Shown here in pieces: positions 1-11,645 of a stretch of 52,537 nt of DNA. Source of the stretch: Bigelowiella natans CCMP2755. Lineage: Eukaryota > Cercozoa > Chlorarachniophyceae. Numbering within the stretch: the first letter of the stretch is position 1; every line of letters starts with the position of its first letter. Where the stretch lies: contig ADNK01001741.1 in the NCBI GenBank assembly GCA_000320545.1, forward strand, positions 1-52,537, in the 5' to 3' direction. A program made the position numbers and the translations under genes. A model generated the notes under the pieces. It worked only from the letters and a program-made list of their open reading frames with translations, was not told the DNA's origin and did not search any database.

Positions 1-1640
1 ATGACGGGAGTTTAACCTCCCGTGACCTTGCCTTTTGTGTGAGTGGTTTTTGCCTTTGAACCACTCGTAGTTCGCGAACTACGAGTGGTTCAAAGGCAAA
101 AACCACTCACACCAACACGCCATCTGAACCCATGTGACATCGTGTGGAAACCCCCATGCCACGCACGCAACGTGCACACCTTTGCATGCCAACGCGCACC
201 CACACAATCAGGCCCACGTGTGCCCACAAACTTGCACACAAAAGAAATCATGATAAATGCTGAACACACGCATGCCACCCAATGTGTGCATGACTTGGAA
301 AGCCTGTCGCACTGCCCAAGGCAAATGCGAAAGCATGCATGCATTGCACATGCAAACGCATGTGTCCAACGTGCTGCTGCTGAAACTGAACCAGAACAAA
401 ACTGCATGCCTGGCATGCTGCCTGGTGCAAGCACGCGCTTGGTGGTCATGGCCGACCACACCAGAAACACGTGGGAATGCGCGTTCCGCGAAGCTAGCTG
501 GGAATGCGCATCCCCGCATTCCACATCTTGGACTGAGATGGACCCGTCATTTTCCGTGGTGCGGCATTGATGTTTCGCAAGGGGTGAGCAAGCTAGCAAG
601 CATGGAAGTTGCCAGTTCAGAAATTTTGATGACCCTAGCTGTTCCATTGGCCAACTGACTTCGTTCACCCAACTTTGGGTCAAGTGGATGAGTGGGGCAC
701 GCTTTTGTCGATGCTTTCAGCCACGCTGTTGCGCGCAGCGTGCTTGGAATGCAAGTGGTTGATGGACGTGTGGCTGCGGTCAGCTGAAGAATGGTTTCAT
801 CATTTCAATCAAGTTTGACAGCGTGCACCAGTGCACTGGTGCATGATGCCACAATTGATTGATTGACAGACCTTCCCAGAGGCCTTTCCCAGTTTCCATG
901 GTCTGATCTTGCACACGCACGGAGTTTTCCTGTCGCGACCTCCGACAGTTTGGGGGCGAGTGAGACAATCCCTGCCTCATTCTGGGCAACTTCGCAATGC
1001 ATCACCTTGCGTGCCATGCCCGTTCAGCGCCGGACTAGCGGATGCCATGCGGATGCGACAAAACTGGACGCGCTCATTCACTCTGGCATTGCCTGCCGCG
1101 CCAAGATGACAGCACTTGCGTCTGAACGCACAATGGACGTGCAAACGTTCCAACAGCGTGTGAACAAACAATCTGTGTTGCACACAGCGCTGCATGCATG
1201 CTTTGCGCTTTGGGCGGGCAATTGAATCTGTTCGATCACTTCATTGCACCCGCTAGCCCGTCTCATCACACAATGGACCAACAAGAAGTACGCTGCATGC
1301 ATGAAACTTGTGGATGCAATGAGTGAGTGATCAGATCTTTCAATGGTCATCCCAAAGTGGCTGCCATGGCGCTGCGCATGACATGCATCATTCATTCAGA
1401 CACCGTAGGAACACTCAGACGCGCAAAGTCCATCACGGTGATCGACAAGCAACAACGTGCGCTGTTCCACCACCCCCAGCTGCAAACATCATGCACGTTT
1501 CACGCAGCCAGATGCATTTTCACATCACAGGATGAAAAATGAAAAACTGCAATGATTTCATCACTGCATCCTCCTCACGTGCAAAATGTGCGCATTGTTG
1601 TGTGCACGATGTGTTTGCTGTGACAACACATGTTTTTCAG
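1..1640. other. Palindrome-rich non-coding island 1 (3' of the SAM-caspase gene)
   Basis: No convincing gene is seen. Open frames on both strands have biased, low-information translations and no recognisable domain. The stretch is dense in self-complementary words such as GCATGC, TGCATG and GCTAGC (near 333-350, 493-500 and 1290-1300). This composition recurs in the gaps near 12.1, 17.1, 28.8, 35.7, 44.3 and 48.4 kb. It abuts the 3' end of the minus-strand caspase gene. A small hairpin (7-bp arms at 4-10 and 17-23) and a 76-bp palindrome lie at the left end. Confidence 0.7.
37..112. repeat. Perfect 76-bp palindrome without spacer
   Basis: Positions 37-74 are the exact reverse complement of 75-112, centred on TTCGCGAA at 71-78. 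There is no mismatch and no loop. The outer arms include GAGTGGTTTTTGCC and its complement. It could be a true cruciform-forming element, the centre of an inverted duplication, or a fold-back assembly artefact near a contig edge. Confidence 0.97.
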
Positions 1641-1643
1641 GAA

Positions 1644-4235
1644 CTAAAAGTGAAGAGAATGTTTCCGTGGCCTTCCTTCAGCGTCATCAGAGATGAATGT
1701 GGAAGGCTGTTTCACTGTGGCAGAGTGCTTGTGACTTCTCAGGTACGTACTTTCATACCAGTCCGTGAAGAGGGTTCCATCGATGCAAATCTCAATGCCA
1801 TTGCCCGTGTGCGGAATTTCAACAGCAGGGTCTTGGTTTTGCATTCTCATCACTTTCCCAGCTTCTGTGACGAGATCGAAGAATCTTAGACAATGTCTCT
1901 TTTTCCTCTGACTTTTGAAGACTGACAACAATGATTCGGTGAAGAGTCCGTTCTGATTGTCTCCATTGTAGGCTGCATGGCCTTGACATGTGCACAGCAC
2001 ACACAAGTCAAAAACATCCTTCCACCCCAAGAATCTTATGTGTTGCTTGAGATCAATTCACCTGGCTGACAAGCGTAGAGTGTCATGCATCCTTTTAACT
2101 CTTCTTTTGCAATCTTCAAACCACTTCTCGTCAATGAACGATTCTCACTTGGCACTGAGCGTAGCAGTTCTGACACAATGGCAGATCATGGTTGTGCTGT
2201 TTGAGAGGTGGTTGATGATTTATGGATCGAAATACCTGAAGCATTAACACGACAACAATCTAGCAACAGAATCTTCACGTTCGCTTTATCCAAGCCTTGA
2301 ATTATGCTTCTTGTACTTAGTTCACTCCTTTCCAACTCCCTGAAACAAGAAAATGGAGTCATTTGAATGATGATCGAAAAGGCAATACACTCCACACCTG
2401 ACATGCTTGTAGTCATTATCAATACCCAGTAGATAGTTATCGAACGCGGTCTGATTCTTATTTGGTATTTGGACACCATGGCCGGCGAAAAATACAACTG
2501 CCAAAGATTCGCCTTTGTGGTGTAGGAGAGCATCTTCAAATTCATTGAGAGCTTTCTTCATACCTTCGCTTGAAAGGTTTTCATGATAGAAGACCTTGTA
2601 GCCGTACTCAGATCCAAACTTTTCCTCAATGGCTTTTGCATCGTTGATAGGATTTGATCCCAATCGGCCATAACTGTAGTTTCCATTACCGATGATCAAT
2701 GCAAACTTGTGTGTAATGACAGGCTTCGGCTTCTTGCTCGGCCTCACCACGGTGGCCTGTTTTGTTTCCTTGATCGCCTTTTCGAACCTTCTACGGTGCG
2801 GTTTTTTCGGAAAGTAATTCTCAATTTCGTCACTCTCCTAAGATGTTACAACAATAGAAATAATGCTAAATATTGTATCCAGAACTAACCTACATACTCA
2901 GACAATGAATGTTACCATGTCGATTAAGTCCTGGAGGAGCTCATAACCATCGCAACGCAACGTTTGGGAGTATTTAGAGAGATGGACTCTTTTTAGAAAC
3001 TGTTCAAATTCGTCATTTTCCGGCCCCCTGCTTTCCTTATCTTGCTTTGTCAATTCGGATTTTATCTGTAAAAAGAGCAGCATATTTGTGATTCTGATTA
3101 GTTGCAGTTTTTGAAGGTAACGAAATAATGACCTTCTTACTGAGACTAGAAGTGGGAGGATCTTCAACCGTAGGTGCTTTTGATCTCTTTCGATTAAACT
3201 TTGGTGGTATTGGCTTAGAAGCAGCAGCTTTCTTGGCATCCTGATCCACTTCCATCTCGTTTTCTTTCCCAGTCTGTGCTATTTTAGACTTTCAAAAAGG
3301 AACAAATTATTGTACCTCTGACATGAACACGGACAGAGGTCGTCTACCTTTTCAGCTTCGTCTTTTGTAGCATCCAATACATTCTTCTCCTCTTTAACGA
3401 TAACTTTCTCATCCTTCACCTTTTTTTTCAGAGCACTACCCTTTTGTACAGACTGCTTTTGATCATCATCGTCATCTTGATGTGTAGTGTGATCTCCACT
3501 GGCTTGATCGGGCTCGCCATCCTCCTTAACGTACTTCTCCAAGAATGCAGGCAAGATTTCTTTCACTATGTTCCTACAGGTTGCATTGAAGGTTTTAACG
3601 AACATGAAGGGTGGAGTGGAGTGGAGTGATGTGAAATTTAGATTATCATCAAATGCCTGAATTCTTTCGTTGACTTCAGGTTGTTCTCTTTGCACAGAAG
3701 ATTCCTTATCTGCAGAACATCACATCATTTCTCAGGGGAATGCGACCTACAGGTCTATGAATAATCACATACTCCTTTTTTTGTGAATTCGTTTTTTTCC
3801 ATAAGCTCGTCTCTGCGATTCTTGAATATATCCTCCATCTTCTCTTCAATCAATGCTCTCAGCTCCTCGCCAGTGGGCTGCCCCATAACTTCTTCCCGAG
3901 TAGTCTTTGTTAGATTGGACTTCAGAAAAAAAAAAACTCCGTGTTATGCTTGTACATTATTATCATAAGAGATCTTTCTCCACCTCCTTGCTCTCAGCAT
4001 ATTTGTGATTCTGATTAGTTGCAGTTTCTGAAGGTAACGTAATAATGACCTTCTTACTGAGACTAGAAGTGGGAGGATCTTCAACTGTAGGTGCTTTCGC
4101 TCTCTTTCGATTAGACTTTGGTGGCATTGACTTTGTTGTAAGTACGACCTCCTTTTTAGAGTTTTGCTTGAATGAACACTTGGGCCTTGTTTTCCCCATC
4201 GGTTCGTCTTTGTCATCGGAAGAATCCAATTCCAT
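1644..4235 (-). CDS. SAM-domain caspase-like cysteine peptidase (family C14)
   Basis: Nine exons on the minus strand: 4235-4050, 3919-3769, 3709-3348, 3273-3133, 3065-2916, 2837-2398, 2339-2236, 2169-2062 and 1981-1644. They sum to 1,980 nt, or 659 residues. The N-terminal half is charged and low in complexity. A SAM-like helical domain follows at about residues 295-330 ('EFEQFLKRVHLSKYSQ'). The caspase p20 region starts near residue 374 ('HKFALIIGNGNYSYG'). The catalytic His is in 'VVFFAGHGVQ' (about 450) and the Cys in 'KILLLDCCR' (about 505). A p10 part follows ('YACQPGHAAY', 'NGLFTESLL'). The family cleaves proteins in cell-death or immune signalling, and the SAM domain would mediate oligomerisation. 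Exons 1 and 4 carry a duplicated 'KAPTVEDPPTSSLSKK' segment. Two introns use GTCATT donors. The start is the first ATG, 130 bp after the upstream gene's stop. Confidence 0.88.
3083..4130 (-). repeat. Internal direct duplication inside the caspase gene (about 130 bp, two copies)
   Basis: Positions about 3083-3212 and 3998-4130 are near-identical. Each spans the end of an exon coding 'NRKR(S/A)KAPTVEDPPTSS' and the first part of the following intron, including the GTCATT donor. The duplication therefore copied an exon-intron border, leaving two paralogous exons in one gene. Confidence 0.9.
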
Positions 4236-4364
4236 TGGTGCACATTTAGACTGTCGGATCAAACATTGATGGTCTTAGATTTGCATTGAAAATCGACGGT
4301 TACAACGATTCTTGAAGCAACATATAATAATATCTAACACCATAGCACGATGACTTATTTAGAT

Positions 4365-4740
4365 TCAGACATGCACCTTTCCTTGGGAAGAAGATGCTGC
4401 ATTATCCAAAATCATTTGTCCAAGTTCTCCTTTCTTCTTTCCAGAGTATCCCTTAATACAAATACCAAGTAACACAAGAAAACAAACGAAGAAACTTAAG
4501 CAGTCTTTTCGATTCGGAAAAATATCATTAATGTAATGCTGTGTTATTTACGAGTGAATGTGGGAGTCTCGATCAAAATTTATTATCCCCGAATTCATAT
4601 GCATTTAAACAGCTACATTTGCGTATACTTGCAACTGCTCCGACGAGCAAAATAATCATTTTATAAAAATTTCTTCAATACTCCATGTGGAGAACATCTA
4701 CCAAATTATATTGAATTTAAATACCAAATACGTGAATACT

Positions 4741-4782
<42 letters not shown>

Positions 4783-4931
4783 TTCCTATAATATTCGCAT
4801 GCTGCTGAATGCAATGTAAAAATATAAATATGAATTGTTAATTATATCTCCCAAAAACATAGATGCGTACCATTGAAGCATATGATATAAATCTCTATGT
4901 TGATTAAGATAAATGTATCACTCATACACAC

Positions 4932-4969
<38 letters not shown>

Positions 4970-5195
4970 GACACATGTGTGTGTGTATTAACATCACCGT
5001 CACACCAGCTTATTCAACAGAAACCACAAAAATTCGAAAAATATATTCTAACAAAATATGAATTTTTGAAAATTCTGCTGTCTACAGAAAGCAGGATTTT
5101 TAGAAAAAACTTCTGTTCCCTTTTCAACCTCTGCTAATCTCAAATTCCGGTTCTAACTAATTATGTTTTTTTAGAATTCGTCAAATACGCATACA

Positions 5196-5230
<35 letters not shown>

Positions 5231-5563
5231 CGTAAATATGTATTTGCACAAGTTATGCGGGTGTGAGTCTAAACAGAACAAATACGATGATTCAAACATA
5301 AATAACTTTGTAGAGCTTAGATACATTAGGAGAAGGATATAGAGAAAGATAGTGCTTGTGTGTGTGCTTGTGTTTGTGTTTGTGTGGTTATGAGAAAAAT
5401 AATGTGCTTATGAAACGGCTACTTCTAAGCCTTAAACGGTTCTATTCGGGCCTACCTGCTTCTGTGCGCATTTCAACTCCTCTTGTCTAACGAATCACGA
5501 TGTGATCATTTACACACACACACACACACAGACACACACACACACACACACACAAACACATAA

Positions 5564-5599
<36 letters not shown>

Positions 5600-7139
5600 G
5601 TATTATATCCAGACATGCATGTGTGATTGAGTGCGCGTCACAAAAATAAAGTAACATAAACGAAATGTCTTTTTCGTCTTGTCCAACTTCTTGCCTGGCA
5701 TTTCCCACAGCTTCTTGCCTGGCCTTCTTCTCAACCTCATCACTAATTTTCTGAACCTCTTCATCATTGCGGAGAAAACGAACGATATCGTTATGAGCGT
5801 TTTTGTTTGCCCAGTACAATGCGGTGTCGCCTAGTGCAAAAAATTGAACAAACGATTGCGTGGCAAAACAACAGCAGTGTCAACCACAATCAACTAGCCA
5901 ACAAATCAAGCCAAAAACATCAAAATTTTGCAACCACAAAACGCTCAAACAAACTGCTAGCAATCCGAAATAACATTGTGTATTACTTCTGCTACAACTA
6001 CATCTACTACCTCTACTACTCAAAACTATTACTAATACCAATATCACTACTGCTACCAACTACAATTACCATCACCCACCCAAAACTAAAACTAATGCCT
6101 AAATGCTAGCAGTACTGCAGCTGCTACCTACCGTTATTGTCCTTTGCCTCGATGTTTGCCTTCATACCAACCAGGTACTTGACGGTCTCAAATTGACCAT
6201 TATAAGAACCCGAAATCAACGGCGTATCACCTGGTGGTATTCGATACTATGTTAGACGCAAAAACAAAAATGACACATGTATGCAATATCAACAACCATC
6301 CTCAAACCAACATCTTATTAATTTTTGTAAAGCTAATATTACCATCTCTACTAATATCAATGCTCACTTTATCGTCCCTGCTACTCATTGCTCAATACTG
6401 TTACAACTACTACTCGTCATACTCACTACTCAAAACTATTACTAATGCTACTATCACTACTGCTACCAACTACAATTACCATCACCCACCCAACATTGCA
6501 AATACTGCCTAAAGCTAGCAATACTGCAGCTGCTACCTACCGTGTTTGTTCTTCGCCTCGATGTTTGCCTTCATACCAACCAGGTTCTTGACGATCTCCA
6601 AATGGCCATGATAAGATCCCAAAGTCAACGGCGTATCACCTGGTGGTATTCGATCCCATTATAGATGCAAAACTAATCTCAATATCACTACTGCTGCCAA
6701 CAACAATAACCAACATCCACCCAACAATGCAACTAATGCCTATGTACTAGCAATACTGCAGCTGCTACCTACCGTTATTGTCCTTTGCCTCGATGTTTGC
6801 CTTCATACCAACCAGGGACTTGACGGTCTCCAAATGGCCATTATAAGATGCCGAAATCAACTGCGTATCCCCTGGTGGTATTCGATCCCATTTTAGACGC
6901 AAAAACAAAAATGACACATGTATGCAGTATCAACAACCATCCCCAAACGAACTTCTAGTTAATATTTGTTAAACTAATATTACTACCTCTACTAATATCA
7001 ATGCTCAGTGTATCAGTCCCTGCTACTAAGTACTCAATACTGATACAACTACTACCCCTCTTTTTAACTACTCAAAACTATTACTAATGCTACTATCACT
7101 ACTGCTTTCGTCTTCATCATCGGAGGAATCCGACTCCAT
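4365..7139 (-). CDS. Short ankyrin-repeat protein with SAP-like C-terminus; chimeric 5' end
   Basis: Model of six exons: 7139-7094, 6871-6773, 6639-6541, 6230-6132, 5830-5688 and 4451-4365. They sum to 573 nt, or 190 residues. Exon 1 codes an acidic leader ('MESDSSDDEDESSSD') homologous to the start of the caspase gene. The next three exons are 99-nt, phase 1-1 units, each coding one 33-residue ankyrin repeat ('VGMKANIEAKDNNG'). Exon 5 is the last, divergent repeat ('GDTALYWANKNAHNDIVRFL'). The final exon codes 'GYSGKKKGELGQMI', a SAP-like basic helix matching the larger paralogue upstream. The last intron is about 1.2 kb with AT and CA arrays. The exon 5 donor and the expression of exon 1 are inferred from phase only; it could be a decaying partial copy. 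Confidence 0.68.
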
Positions 7140-10123
7140 TGATGCACAGTCAGACTGTCAGATCAAACATTGATGGTCTTAGATTTGCATTGAAAATCGA
7201 TGGTTACAACGATTCTTGAAGCAAGATATATTGATATGTAACACCCAGCACGATGACTTATTTAGATTCAGACATGCACCTTTCCTGGGGAAGAAGATGC
7301 TGCTTTATCAAAAATCATTTGTCCAAGTTCTCCCTTCTTCTTTCTAGAGTATCCCTTAATCTTATGTTTACTGCAGCAATCATTCAGGGAAGGAACCGTT
7401 ACCGCACGCATTGCCTCTTTCTTCAAAGCCTGCACCAATTCATCTCTTTTCTCAATCATGTGAAAGGAGAGATCTCGAAATCGTTTATTAGCAAAGTCTT
7501 TGATCTCAGCAATACTTCCTTTGGAGCACAACCTTGCAAAAGTCCAAAATACTTCGCTCGAAAACGCTTGGGAAGTGTTGGTTTTTTTGGTTTTTTTGTT
7601 TTCGGCATTCATCTTTGCCGAAGCTATCTTTTTAGATGCGATCTTTTTGACACGAAGATACTGCATTATACTCTCATGACCACAATTTTCTGCCACGTCT
7701 ATTGGCGTTTGACCTGGGAGACGAACCAAAATGCAACAAACAAACAGAAACACTCATCACCACAACCATCCTTCGTACTACCAATAAACTAATATTGCTA
7801 CCTCTAATAATATCAATACTCAGTTTACCAGTCCCTGCTACTCACTACTCAATAAAGATACAACTACTACTCCTCTGATGCGATTCACTACTCAAAACTA
7901 TCACTAATACCAATATCACTACTGCTACCGACAACAATTACAATCACCGACCCAACACTGCACTGCCTAAACTCTAGCATGCTACCTACCGTCATTGTCC
8001 TTAGCCTCGATGTTTGCCTTCATACCAACCAGGTATTTGACGATCCTCCATTGGCCATTCCTAGATCCCAAATATAAAGGCGTCCGACCTGGTGTATGCG
8101 ATCCCATTTAGACACAAAAACAAAAATTACACATGTATTCATTATCAACAACCATCCTCAAACCAACATCGAATTGTTTTTTGTAAAGCTAATATTACTA
8201 CCTCTACTAATATCAGTGCTCAATGTACCAGTCCCTGCTACTCACTACCCATTACTGATACAACTACTACTCTCACTCACTACTCACACCTATAAGCAAT
8301 ACGGATATCGCTACTGTTGCTAACAACAGTAACCGACATCCCTCCCAACACTGCAACTACTGCCTGATGTGCTAGCAATGCTGCTGCTGCCTAACTACCG
8401 TTATGGTCTGATCCTCGATGTTTGCCTTCATACCAACCAGGTACTTGACGATCTCCAAATGGCCATTGTAAGATCCCGAAATCAACGCAGTCCAACCTGG
8501 TGGTATACGATCCCATTTTTGACGCATAAACAGAAATGACGCATGTATGCAATATCAACTACCATCGTTAAACCAAAATCGAATTAATTTTTGTAAAAGC
8601 AACATTACTACCTCTACTCATAGCAATGCTAAGTGCACCAGTCCCTGCTACTCACTACTTAATACTGATACAACTACTACTCCTGTTACTCACTACTCAA
8701 AACTATTACTAATACCAATATCACTACTGCTACCAACAACAATTACCATCACCCACCCAACACTGCAACTACTGCCTAAACGCTAGCAATACTGCAGCTG
8801 CTACCTACCGTTCATGTCCTTCGCCTCGATGTTTGCCTTCATACCAACCAGGTACTTGACAATCTCCAATTGGCCATTATAAGATCCCAAAATCAACGGC
8901 GTATTACCTGGTGGTATTCGATCCCATTTTAGACGCAAGAATAACAATGACACATGTATGCAATATCAACAACCATCCACACACCTACATCGAATTAATT
9001 GTTGTAAAGCTAATATTACTACCTCTACTAATATCACATGCCAAAGTGTACCAGTCCCTACTACTCACTACTCAATACTGATACAACTACTACTCCTCTT
9101 ACTAACTACTCAATGCTGTTATTAATACCAATATCACTACTGCTACCCACAACAATTACTATTACTCACCCAACATTGCAACTACTGCCTAAACGCTAGC
9201 AATGCTGCAGCTGCTATCTACCGTATTTGTTATTCGCCTCGATGTTTGCCTTCATACCAACCAGGTACTTGACGATCTCCAAATGGCCATTACAAGATCC
9301 CAAAGTCAACGGCGCATTACCTGGTGGTATTCGATCCCGTTTTAGCCGCAAAATGTCAATGACGCATGTATGCAATATCAACTACCATCGTTAAACCAAC
9401 ATCGAATTGTTTTTTGTAAAGCTAATATTACTACCTCTACTAATATCAATGCTAAGTGTACCATTCCCTGCTACTCACTACCCAATACTAACACAACTAC
9501 TACTCCTCTTACTCACTACTCAAACCTGTTACGAATACCAATATCGCTACTGCTGCCAACAACAATAACCAACATCCACCCAACACTGCAACTGCTGCCT
9601 GAACGCTAGCAATACTGCAGTAGCTAACTACCGTTTTTGTTCTTCGCCTCGATGTTTGCCTTCATACCAACCAGGTACTTGACGATCTCCAAATGGCTAT
9701 TCGAAGAACCCGAAATCAACGCCGTCCAACCTGGTGGTACACGATCCCATTTTTGACGCATGAACAGAAATGACACATGTATGCAATATATTCAACCATC
9801 CTCAAACCAAAATCGAATTAATTTTTGTAAAACCAATATTAATCTATCTACTCATAGCATGCTACTCACTACTCAATGCTGATACAACTACTACTCCTCT
9901 TACTCACTGTTCAAAACTATTACTGATACCAGTATCACTACTGCTACCGGCAACAATTACCAACATCCACCCAATACTGCAACTGCTGCCTGAACGCTAG
10001 CAATACTTCAGCTGTTACCCACCGTTATTGTCCTTCGCCTCGATGTTTGCCTTCATACCAATCAAGTACTTGACGGTCTCTAATTGTCCATCATGAGATC
10101 CCGAAATCAACGGCGTCCGACCT
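5830..10123 (-). repeat. Tandem exon-intron units of about 410 bp, one ankyrin repeat each
   Basis: Ankyrin exon 5' ends fall at 10121, 9730, 9320, 8907, 8496 and 8088, then 6871, 6639, 6230 and 5830. Most steps are 391-413 bp. Introns share long similar blocks such as CTACTCAAAACTATTACTAA and CTGCAGCTGCTACCTACCG, so the whole exon plus intron was copied. The 6871-6639 step of 232 bp is a shortened unit. Confidence 0.95.
7094..7370 (-). repeat. Segmental duplicate of 4200-4460 (ankyrin gene end plus caspase gene start)
   Basis: The SAP-coding end, the intergenic spacer of about 130 bp and the start of an acidic 'M-E-x-D-S-S-D-D' leader are present both here and at 4200-4460. Similarity stops near 7094, where the sequence turns into ankyrin-intron repeat. 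One junction of the duplication is therefore visible. Confidence 0.88.
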
Positions 10124-10568
10124 GGTGGTATGCGATCCCATGTCAGACGCAAAAACAGCAATGACACATGCACGCAACATCAACAACCATCCACACACCT
10201 ACATCTAACTGATGTTTGTAAAACCAATATCAATGCATCTACTCATGTCACATGCCAAGTGTACCAGTCCCTGCTACTCACTACTCAACACTGATACAAC
10301 TACTACTCCTCTTACTCACTACTCAAACCCATTGCTAATACCAATATCACTACTGCTGCCAACAACAATTACCATCACCCACCCAACACTACAACTACTG
10401 TCTAAATGCTAGCAATGAACAATCTTAAATGCTTCTGATGGGAATGCTACTTACGACTGCTGCTTACTCACCCTGCTTGTTCCTCGCCTCAATATTTGCC
10501 TTTTCCTCTATTAAACGTTTCAAAAGAGGAAGCCCATTTGGGTCCACTGCGGCGTCGAAGATGTCCAT
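7268..10568 (-). CDS. Ankyrin-repeat protein with SAP-like C-terminal motif
   Basis: Exons: 10568-10472, 10121-10023, 9730-9632, 9320-9222, 8907-8809, (8496-8399), 8088-7990 and 7713-7268. The first exon begins 'MDIFDAAVDPNGLPLL'. Each middle exon codes exactly one ankyrin repeat of the type G-x-TPLI...NGHLEIVKYLVGMKANIEAK, with both splice junctions in phase 1. The 8496-8399 unit is 98 nt, so including it shifts the frame. Skipping it gives 1,038 nt (345 residues). The terminal exon holds a last repeat ('TPIDVAENCGHESIMQYL'), a Lys-rich linker and a SAP-like motif ('HKIKGYSRKKKGELGQMI'), suggesting nucleic-acid binding. Ankyrin repeats mediate protein contacts. The next gene starts 128 bp downstream. 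Confidence 0.86.
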
Positions 10569-10929
10569 AATTATGAGAGCTGTAGGAAGAAAGCAACGAA
10601 GGTGGCGATGGTGAGCTAGTTGTAGTGATGACTTGTCTCGATAAGCTTGCGATTACTAGATTATACTGCAGGTTTATGCTTGTCGCATCTTGGTTTTCAC
10701 CTACTTTCCAAAGTATTTTAGAAGCATGCCATCGAAACGGTGGACGAAGATTCGGGAAAAAGTGGGTGAAACATCGGCCGAGCAACACTAGATCTACCTG
10801 CATTTTCCCTAAATCTTCGGACACATTTTCGGACACATCGGACACTTTCATCATCTCCAATTGATTGGAAATGCCCTCAATTTCTCGATAAAATGTCGCC
10901 CAAAATAAGATTCGGAAACGCATGTCAAA
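10569..10929. other. Divergent intergenic region
   Basis: These 361 bp lie between the start of the ankyrin gene and the putative start of the next plus-strand gene. It presumably holds both promoters. I see no recognisable motif, no microsatellite and none of the palindrome-rich composition found at convergent gaps. Confidence 0.5.
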
Positions 10930-11645
10930 ATGTCAGACCGTCCATCTTCCGAGCAGAGACCTTCTCAGCCATACTCAAAAGTCTTCATCATTCGCTCCCT
11001 CGAGACTAAATGACAAACAAGTTGAATGAAAAAACATGTGAGGAAGGTATATTCCTAAGAGTAGGCGTTGGTAGAGAGTTCGCAGCTGCTGATGATTATG
11101 TTGGATGTGTCTGATGAGCGTCGCCCTACACACTAGGCGTTCAAGTGCGGCAAAGACAAACAATATGCGATCCTGGTGAAAAGGGATGAGGGCATGAATC
11201 AAAGTCGCCCAAGCCCTTCTGTTTCAGACGAGAAAGGTGCAAATTTATGAAAATAGATCACAAAGATTATCACATAAACCGAAGTTAACTAACTTTCAGA
11301 TGCTTACGGGCGTCACGTTGTCTCCCTAGCCGACGACACTGACTTCTTCATCGAAATTCGAAATGAACACAAGGAGCGATGGTGTGATGTCGTAGTTGAA
11401 ATGGCAGGAAAGTACGTGACTATTTCTGAACTAACGTGAATTTTCGAGTCCTACCATCTAATGTAGATTGCTTTGTTTTAATCCAGTTTACCTTCTACCC
11501 CGAGTGGTATGAGCCAAATTTCAACCCGCGCAAGATTCCTGCTAACTTCAAGATTCATGCTCCAACGGATAAACACTGCGCTTATAGCGTGAAGAACAGA
11601 AAGAAATATGTTCCCGAGCGCCTGACAAGAGGGGTTGCACATTAA
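10930..11645 (+). CDS. Unidentified multi-exon gene
   Basis: Two exons are well supported by splice signals and phase. One is 11300-11415 ('GRHVVSLADDTDFFIEIR', preceded by TTTCAG). The other is 11487-11645 ('YPEWYEPNFNPRKIP' to a TAA stop). The likely start is the ATG at 10930 ('MSDRPSSEQRPSQPYSK'), but the junctions from there to 11300 are unresolved. A 9-nt exon near 11229 is possible. Further open stretches at 11715-11850 and 11820-11937 ('QILEKEDHGMMVDCDK') could be alternative 3' exons. I do not recognise the family, and no membrane segment or signal peptide is seen. Confidence 0.5.

Noticed and set aside
43-683. Long overlapping open frames on both strands in the first 700 bp
   Set aside because: They overlap antisense to each other, have His/Cys/Ala-rich composition set by the TGCATG-rich background, and show no domain or splice context.
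5830-10123. Regularly spaced similar segments that could look like a CRISPR array or satellite
   Set aside because: The conserved part is a 99-nt protein-coding exon with splice signals and ankyrin consensus. The spacing is about 410 bp and the 'spacers' are themselves similar introns.
10489-10923. 144-residue open frame upstream of the ankyrin gene on the minus strand
   Set aside because: It reads through the ankyrin first exon in another frame and across the divergent spacer. The in-frame ATG at 10568 explains the coding signal better.
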